Of a stretch of DNA of 64,000 nucleotides, positions 57,807-64,000 are shown in pieces. The DNA is taken from contig JANJXV010000002.1 of NCBI GenBank assembly GCA_024803745.1, positions 42,925,757 through 42,989,756 on the forward strand, read 5' to 3'. Source of the stretch: Megascapheus bottae. Lineage: Eukaryota; Chordata; Mammalia; Rodentia; Geomyidae. The position numbers and the translations under genes were made by a program. Positions within the stretch are counted from its first letter, which is position 1. Each line of letters begins with the position of its first letter. The notes beneath the pieces are model-generated. The model ran no database searches. It worked only from the letters and a program-made list of their open reading frames with translations, and was not told the DNA's origin.

Positions 57807-57959
57807 TTCCAACCTGTCTTACATTTTAAATGGTTCTTTAAGTACGTATTATTTTGTAACAACAGATTTGAGTCCTGTGAAAATACTTCTTTTCTCAGTG
57901 TATTTTCTTATAAAATATAGCATTACAAATAAGTATAATAATATAAAACAAGCATCATA

Positions 57960-59345
57960 AACCATCAGAAAAACCATTAATATCACTACAGATCCTATTG
58001 AATGAATCTTGAAGTACTGGTAAGCTGTCAATTTCATAGTAGTTTTTCAAATTCCTAATTATTTTCTTGAACATGAGAATTTCATTACTGATAACAAATG
58101 ACATAAACTGCTTCTTTTCAAGTAACATTTTTGCCAGTAATCAGTTTCGATTAAACATAGTTTTTCATGTAAATCTCCTTTTGTTTCAAGTTAAAATGGC
58201 TTTTTGTGATTAAGCCATTCAGCTGAGGTCCAATCACATAGAGGCTTTCCTTCAAGACATCTATAAGAGAACACGCTGGTATTTCAAGATGCAATGTACA
58301 TGGTATATGCTGCTCATTTTGTCATCTTGGAATGTGTCTTGAAAGGTCAAGGTTAATAAGAGCAATACTTCATTCTATCATCAACTATTTCTTGGCTTCT
58401 TAAAAATATTTTTAGTCTGTGTGATGGCAAGGCACAGTTTTGTTGTTGCTGCGATGATTCATGAAAATGGTCCAGGAATTTACTGACAAGTGATTTTGTA
58501 ACCTCAACATCAGTGCCTGTGAAATTGACCCAAGATGCATCAACCCAACAGATTAAATGAAGTTCTGATCATTTTAGCACAGTTTGTATGGTCAAGCAAT
58601 CACAGAAAAGACAATCTTCTTTTGAGTAGTTAGTGCAGATTTTGGACAAATACAAACAAAAGGGTCATCTTTGTAGATCCTTCCACTTCTGAAGCAAAAA
58701 TACGTAAGCCCTAGAAGCTCAACCTTCAAGTTTACACACATACACGTGTATGTGCCAATCTAGGGGCTTGAATTCAGGGTCTGGGTGCTGTCCTAAGTTT
58801 CTTAGTGCTCTTCCACTTGTGCCATAGCTCCCATTGTAGATTTTTTTTTGTAGTAGTAGTAGCAGTAGTTTAGGAGAGTCTTGTGGACTCTCCTACTCCT
58901 GTTAGCTTTCAACAGCACTTTTCAGATTTCAGCCTCCTTAGTGGCCAGGATTACAAGCATGAGCCATGGGCTCTAACTGAATCTTGAATTCCTATATTGA
59001 TGGAAAGTAGCAAGACTTAAATTTCATGGAGCAGTCATTCAGCAAATCAATGGCATGGAGTTTTAGTGTCTGAGCTCTTATATGTGTGTCTCTAGCTAAG
59101 GCAACTGGATAACTTGTCCTGTTATTTGCCTTGGGCTTCTTCATTCCCAGTGTGAAATATGTAAATAATCTCATAGTCGATTACACTGAAAGATGCAAGA
59201 AATTTTGAACTTTTAGAAGCACATCACATATAAAGTTAAAATATTCAAGTCCTTTACCTTTAAACTTTGTTTTGTTGAATATTCTTTTGTAGATTGAGTC
59301 TAGGGTAGCCAAGGATTTTAAATTAATAATGCTTGTTTTGGAAGA
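57960..59345 (-). pseudogene. Probable processed pseudogene, unidentified parent
   Basis: Consecutive minus-strand blocks read like one protein in broken frames. About 59325-58989 is open for some 110 codons with one internal stop (KTKFKGKGLEYFNF, then ARDTHIRAQTLKLHAIDLL). 58735-58592 reads GLTYFCFRSGRIYKDDPFVC and onward. 58564-58352 is about 70 codons (CWVDASWVNFTGTDVEVTKS). Shorter blocks (DVLKESLYVIGPQLNGLITK; NYYEIDSLPVLQDSF) continue to 57960. Composition is that of a folded soluble protein. No introns are seen within about 1.3 kb, and there are at least four stops or frameshifts plus a SINE insertion. I do not recognise the family; no poly-A tract or target duplication was found, so an exon of a dead gene or part of a transposon remains possible. 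Confidence 0.5.
58750..58972 (-). mobile_element. B1-like dimer SINE inside the pseudogene
   Basis: The reversed right half (cttccacttgtgccatagct), an AGT-rich linker and the reversed B1 head (cagcctccttagtggccagg) interrupt the degraded coding sequence. It is old and diverged, so the pseudogene is at least as old. Confidence 0.8.
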
Positions 59346-60094
59346 TAATTTTTGTTACTGTAAAAGTATTCTTAGTTCTTTCCAATAAATACATGATGAG
59401 TAAGGATTCAAGAACTAATTAGTTTAACAGTTTAGGAGTCTATCAATGTGTGAATATCATAAACCAGCCCAACAAACATGAAGGATGAATGTACCACTAT
59501 TCTAAAGTTTGAGTTGAGATTTATTCCTTTCTTTTAGACAATAATAATGTATTTACTCATTTTAACCTGGTACTCCTGGACCTCAGGTATAGGATTACAA
59601 GAATCCAACTGGAGTAAAGTTTTTGGCTCCAAAATGAAGTCAAGTCAGCTAGCCCTTATGCTGTGATCTTACCCTTTGTGAATGATCAGTCACTAAGAAA
59701 TATCAGACAGTTAAAGCCCAGTAGCATAGACAATTAGGGCTAGTGAGTGTTTAAAATTCATTGCCACAGGCACATGGAAGTCCAGTGGGCTTCTGTTATA
59801 TATCTGAGTTCACCTACTAATTAATAGGAGAGCTCAATCAACATGTTAATGCTTTTATATACAGTAGAGCTGCATTAGAAGCAAATTTACATGTTGACTT
59901 TCCTGCCATAAGAAATCTAATTTGATTGTCCCAGCGACAAAATGATCATAGGAAAGTAATAGAGGCTCTGAGATGAAAGAGAAGGGACTAGCCCAATTAT
60001 AAGTAGAAACACTCTAGAGACTTTTTCTTCTACTCCTATTCTGTCCACAGCTGGGACTTGACAGCACTACTGAAGAAAATGTGTGCTACTAACT
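59346..60094. other. Unannotated sequence
   Basis: The first 200 bases may hold the upstream end of the pseudogene (weak minus-strand blocks such as SFMFVGLVYDIHTLIDS near 59430-59485), but frames are too broken to trust. The rest shows nothing. Confidence 0.35.
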
Positions 60095-60700
60095 TGCTCC
60101 TTCCCTTCCTTTCCTTTCCCTTCCCTTCCCTTCCCTTCCCTTCTCTTTCCTTCCCTTCCCTTCCCTTCTCCTCCCTTCCCTTCCCTCCTCTCCCCTCCCC
60201 TCCCCTCCCCTCCTCTCCCCTCCCCTCCCCTCCCCTCCCCTTCCCTTCCCTTCCCTTCCCTTCCCTTCTCCTCCCTTCCTTTCCCTCCCCTCCCCTCCCC
60301 TCCCCTTCCCTTCCCTTCCCTTCCCTTCCCTTCTCCTCCCTTCCCTTCCCTCCTCTCCCCTCCCCTCCCCTCCTCTCCCCTCCCCTCCCCTCCCTTCCCT
60401 TCTCTTCCCTTCCCTCCCCTCCCCTCCCCTCCCCTCCCCTCCTCTCCCCTCCCCTCCCCTCCCTTCCCTTCTCTTCCCTTCCCTTCCCTCCCCTTCCCTT
60501 CCCTTCCCTCCCCTTCCCTTCCCTTCCCTCCCACTCCCTTCCCTTCCCTCCTCTCCCCTCTCCTCCCCTCCCCTCCCCTCCCTTCCCTTCCCTTCCCTTT
60601 TCTTCCCCTCCCTTCCCCTTGTTTTCCTTCCCTTCCCCTCCCCTCTCTCCTCCTTCTCCTTTTCCTCCTTCTCCTGCTCCTTCTTCTCCTCTTTTCCCTG
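60095..60700. repeat. 600-bp polypyrimidine tract, (CCCTT)n/(CCCCT)n
   Basis: Nearly every base is C or T on the plus strand, in blocks alternating between CCCTT and CCCCT units. The 216-, 238- and 281-codon open frames here are low-complexity artefacts. Such homopurine-homopyrimidine mirror sequence can form triplex (H-) DNA. Confidence 0.98.
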
Positions 60701-60762
60701 TTTGTCTTTTTATTCAATATCTTTCTAGCTATTCTGTGGCTAAGAATTATTATTCAAAATGG

Positions 60763-60850
60763 GCTGGACTGTAGTTCAGTGGTAGAGTGTTTTTCAAGCA
60801 GATGTGCAGCCCTAGTTAATTCTGAGGCCCTACCCCCACACAAAAAAAGT
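60763..60850 (+). mobile_element. Old monomeric ID-type SINE
   Basis: gggctggactgtagttcagt, ggtagagtgtttttcaagca, then taattctgaggccctacccc and an A tail form a single ID-like tRNA monomer. Confidence 0.65.
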
Positions 60851-61114
60851 GAAAATGGAAAAATAGGTATAAATGGGGAGGTTAAAGATATTTCAGCCAT
60901 TTTTTTTCTAATAAGTGATATTTACTAACACTGAAACCTAACTTTGGATGAGGTGGAATTCTACTCCAGTAAAATTTAGTCCTTCACACATGTCTTTCCT
61001 TAATAAAAAGTTGGAACACAAATTTCAAAAATTGAAATTGGGATATGTTTGGGGAAACTCTGAGAAGCCACTGCTCTGTCAACACTTAACTAATCCCATT
61101 CCTATTCTTTTTTA
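60851..61114. other. Unannotated sequence
   Basis: Nothing recognised. Confidence 0.35.
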
Positions 61115-61430
61115 AAAAAAAAATTACCTTTAAGTGGTTGTACAAAGGAATTGCCATTTAACTGAGTAGTTTATGAATACAATGCATCTTAATCAATGTC
61201 ACCTCTTTCAACATTCTCCCCATCCCTCTTAATTCTCCCCTGTCCCCCACTCTTTCCTTAATTTTGTAGGATACACATTGAATTCTTGATTACATTTCTG
61301 CATTCTCTTCCCCCTCTCCTCTTTATTAGTCTACCCCTTCTCTCCTTAACTCTACCTTACCCCCTTTCAAGTACCCTTTTTATGGTGTTTATATTGTTGA
61401 GCTTTGACTTCGGCTTTTATACTATGTGAG
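61115..61430 (-). mobile_element. L1 3' end, minus strand
   Basis: agtggttgtacaaaggaatt, gaatacaatgcatcttaatc, aatgtcacctctttcaac, gtaggatacacattgaattc and ccttttcaa-like CT-rich text match the copies at 42337 and 50060. It is the longest of the three. Confidence 0.7.
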
Positions 61431-61549
61431 TTTTATACTATGAGTTTTCCCTTGAATCTACTGTATTTCAATTAATATGTTTACATTCAATTGCATTATC
61501 ATTCCTATTCATAATGGTAATTATTAAGGAATTTATTTACAATTACACT

Positions 61550-61745
61550 TTTTTTTTTTTTGCCAGTCCTGGGCCTTGAGCTCAGGGCCTGAGCACTGTC
61601 CTTGGACTTTCTCAAGGCTAGAATTCTATCCCTTAAGCCACAGCACCACTTCTGGCTTTTTTCTATGCATGTGGTACAGAGGAATTGAACCTGGGTCTTC
61701 GTGCATGCTAGGCAAGCACTCTACCACTAGGCCAAATTCCCAGCC
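61550..61745 (-). mobile_element. ID-like dimer SINE, minus strand
   Basis: T run, tgccagtcctgggccttgag, ctttctcaaggctagaattc and the reversed ID head ccaaattcccagcc. Full length and well preserved. Confidence 0.93.
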
Positions 61746-64000
61746 TAAACCTTTATTTTTTTTTTAAATATAATTCCCTTCTCTTTCACATCCCAGAACA
61801 TTTCTACTGAAGCATCCAAATCTCAGAGGAAAATAGTGAACAGCAACCAGCAAAACTAGCTTTTACACTGTATTATTTTGCATTTTTAGACCTAGGCAAC
61901 TCTTGCACATTTATCTCCTTAGGAAACTCCCAACTATCTCCTCCATCCACACCTAACTTCTTTTTGCCACCTAGCAAACAGACTCCTGGCATTCTGGGTG
62001 GCAGGCATTGACCAGACTTCAATACATATGTTCCTGTGGAAAATGGCACCAAGTTAGGTACAGAACAAAGACCCTGTAGCTTCAAAGCTGAACCTCCTGT
62101 TTCTGCACAGAAGGGGTTTCACACAACCTTAGTTAACAACAACAAGCACTTCAGGGAAAGAAAAGACTGGACTACAAAGAAATGCCAAACAAGCAGTCAT
62201 CAGCCTTCCTTTTCTTTTTCTGGCATGTTTAGCACAAAATCTGATCAGGACAGCAGTTCTTTGGTAATTGTTTGGACCATGACCACAGCTACTCACACTT
62301 CTGCTTCACATACTTCAACAATTCATGGAGATCAGAATGCTCTGTGTTTACTCAGGCTTAGAGATGTGTGTGCATGGACACACACACACACACACACGCA
62401 CACACACACACACATTCACGGAATGGAATTGGTTTGGGAAAAGAGCATTCCTGCAACGTCCTAAAAGTGATAGATGAAATCATGTGTTTCTTTCTTTTTC
62501 TTTTTGTAATTCCTTCTCTCTTTCTCTCACCATTCTAGTCAACTGCCCATGTGTGACAAAAGCAGATGCATACTTGCCTTCATTGCTGTATTTTTTTTTT
62601 GCTGTGTTTTGGTGAGAAAAGAAGAGCTGATTATATAGGGAGAGAGAAAGAATACAATTTTAAAATAATACATTTGAAAGTAATTTTTCTCTCTCTTTAA
62701 GCCCAACAAAGGGAATGAAAAATTGTCTTATACCACTCTGCTTCTAGATGAAAGGAGATTTATTCCTTTGTGGAAGGCAGTAGGCACTAAATAAGCAACC
62801 CAATGACAAATTTCTGATGCTTAAGTTAACATGTTCTGGTAATCATTTCTCCTGCTTATAACATAACCATCTCTGTTTTCCCTCTTAGCCCCTCACTTCC
62901 CTTCTTTTTGCTCCTTCCTGCATCCAGTGTTCTAGGGACTTTCTGTCTCCTCTGTCCTCCCCTGGGCTCTGTTATCACACAGTGGACAGGAGCCAGGCTG
63001 AGAGCTGGTTTTCTGCCATGTCAGTGACCACACCAGTTGGTGATGGAAATCTGGCACTGGGAGATGAGGCCATCTGTGGTGAAGTTTAAACCTATTTACC
63101 TCTAGAAATCTGGTGGGGGCCTCTCTTTCTCTTTATTCAGTGAGGCTGAAGATGACAAATGCAGTGGGATTGAAGCCATGGGATAAAGTTGGGGGCAAAA
63201 CAAAACCCTTCCCCAAAGACAGAGCTCATGGTGGTATTAGTGCAAGGATAAGCAAATCCTCAGTGTTCAGAGCACGCATCCCAACTCTGGATCCCACTCT
63301 GTCCTCTTGAAGGAAGCAGATAACTGGCCCAGGACTCTGGGTATTCGGAGATGCAAACCTTACCCTACCATGTCTTTGTTAAATAACTGGAATAATTTGG
63401 GGCCCTATTTTGTGGTTTGGTGGGCAAATGTTGTATTTCACAGGACTTCTCTCAGATAGAACATGTAGCACACTTTTGAATTTGAAATAGGATTCCATAG
63501 CTTGACCGATTATCTGAACCACAACACTGGAGTCCAAAACACTTTATTTTCTCCAAACAAGTCTATGAGCTACTCAGTTAGCATGAACTGAGCTCTGAAA
63601 TCAGTGCCCATTTCTTTAGGCAATGGTAGTATCCCTGGGTAGAAGCCAATTTACCGTGAAGCTATCAAAAACTTTGGGTCTCTGAAGCCACTAAAACATG
63701 TGTTCGCATGTTTCCTTTCTTGTTCCAGAATTTTCCAAAGGTATGCTATTTAAGACCCAGTGACTTCACTCTCCATTTCAACTTCTACCCTGTTCAGTTT
63801 TCTCCTCCTGTCTGATGAAGTTGGAGTAGTGGAAAGCAATAAAATCTACCTAGAGATAGATTTTTTAATTGGGGGTTTGTGATATCAATTTATAATCGTC
63901 AAAGTCACATGTATCTGTGGTCACTGTTGCTGGTCATCTTGGTAGAGGAAGGGGTTTAGGTCATTGTTTATAGTCCAGAATGCTTACTCACTAAAGGCCT
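61746..64000. other. Unannotated final stretch with a (CA)n microsatellite
   Basis: The (CA)n tract lies at 62378-62414, with one CG interruption. Open frames at 62036-62464 (it runs through the CA tract) and 63113-63310 have no motif. No dispersed repeat is recognised over the last 2.2 kb. Confidence 0.45.

Noticed and set aside
60058..60928. Open frames of 216, 238 and 281 codons
   Set aside because: They are translations of a polypyrimidine repeat, giving Pro/Leu/Ser/Phe or Gly/Arg/Lys/Glu strings with no domain.
61873..62464. Small genes on both strands
   Set aside because: The plus frame depends on a CA repeat at its end and the minus frame is short; neither shows a motif.

Overview
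The window is vertebrate nuclear DNA from a mammal, almost certainly a rodent. It is AT-rich and poor in CpG. It holds old mammal-wide repeats (MIR, L2, MER5, Tigger-like, MLT1/MaLR LTRs, L1M), rodent-type B1 and ID SINEs, and many microsatellites. Two dimeric SINE families dominate. One has an ID-like (tRNA-Ala-like) left half and ends in a tail near ccaggactggcaaaa; below it is called the ID-like dimer. The other has a B1/Alu-like (7SL) left half and the same kind of tRNA-like right half; below it is called the B1-like dimer. An ID-like left monomer joined to a second unit is known as IDL-Geo from Geomyoidea (kangaroo rats, pocket mice, pocket gophers), so that superfamily is the best guess; this is from memory and not checked.

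I see no intact protein-coding gene, no functional RNA gene and no CRISPR array. The longest open frames lie in (CT)n/(CA)n repeats, a 600-bp pyrimidine tract or SINEs. The only host-gene-like coding signal is a decayed, apparently intronless minus-strand sequence at about 57960-59345, split by a B1-like SINE; I read it as a probable processed pseudogene of an unidentified gene. A weak exon-like segment lies at 24155-24320. The window is therefore probably intergenic or deep intronic.

Layout. 1-6.4 kb: nested SINEs, a twin-primed (5'-inverted) L1, L1M and MIR remnants, an MLT1 LTR. 6.4-13 kb: mostly unannotated, with a 43-bp near-perfect palindrome at 7292-7334. 13-20 kb: dense nested SINEs in MaLR LTRs, MIR, L2. 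20-28 kb: L1 3' ends, MER5, old B1-ID composites, a Tigger-like end. 28.6-31.5 kb: repeat-free. 31.5-38 kb: MIR, L2, MaLR, SINEs, a large CT/CA microsatellite. 38-46 kb: mostly unique, then a decayed L1 ORF2. 46-52 kb: a diverged 110-bp duplicate pair, a triple nest of two SINEs and an L1, an LTR candidate. 52.1-54.2 kb: the most striking structure. 54-64 kb: microsatellites, the retrocopy, the pyrimidine tract, L1 and SINE remnants.

The standout is a pair of inverted arms, 52780-53113 and 53714-54047. I compared them base by base: both are 334 bp, with no mismatch and no gap, and they are separated by exactly 600 bp. The left arm carries a SINE with its 5' target duplication, and its flanking sequence completes that insertion, so it is the donor. 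The right arm sits inside another SINE, replacing about ten bases of it, with a short shared sequence at one junction. This looks like a recent local template switch. A misassembly must be excluded first.
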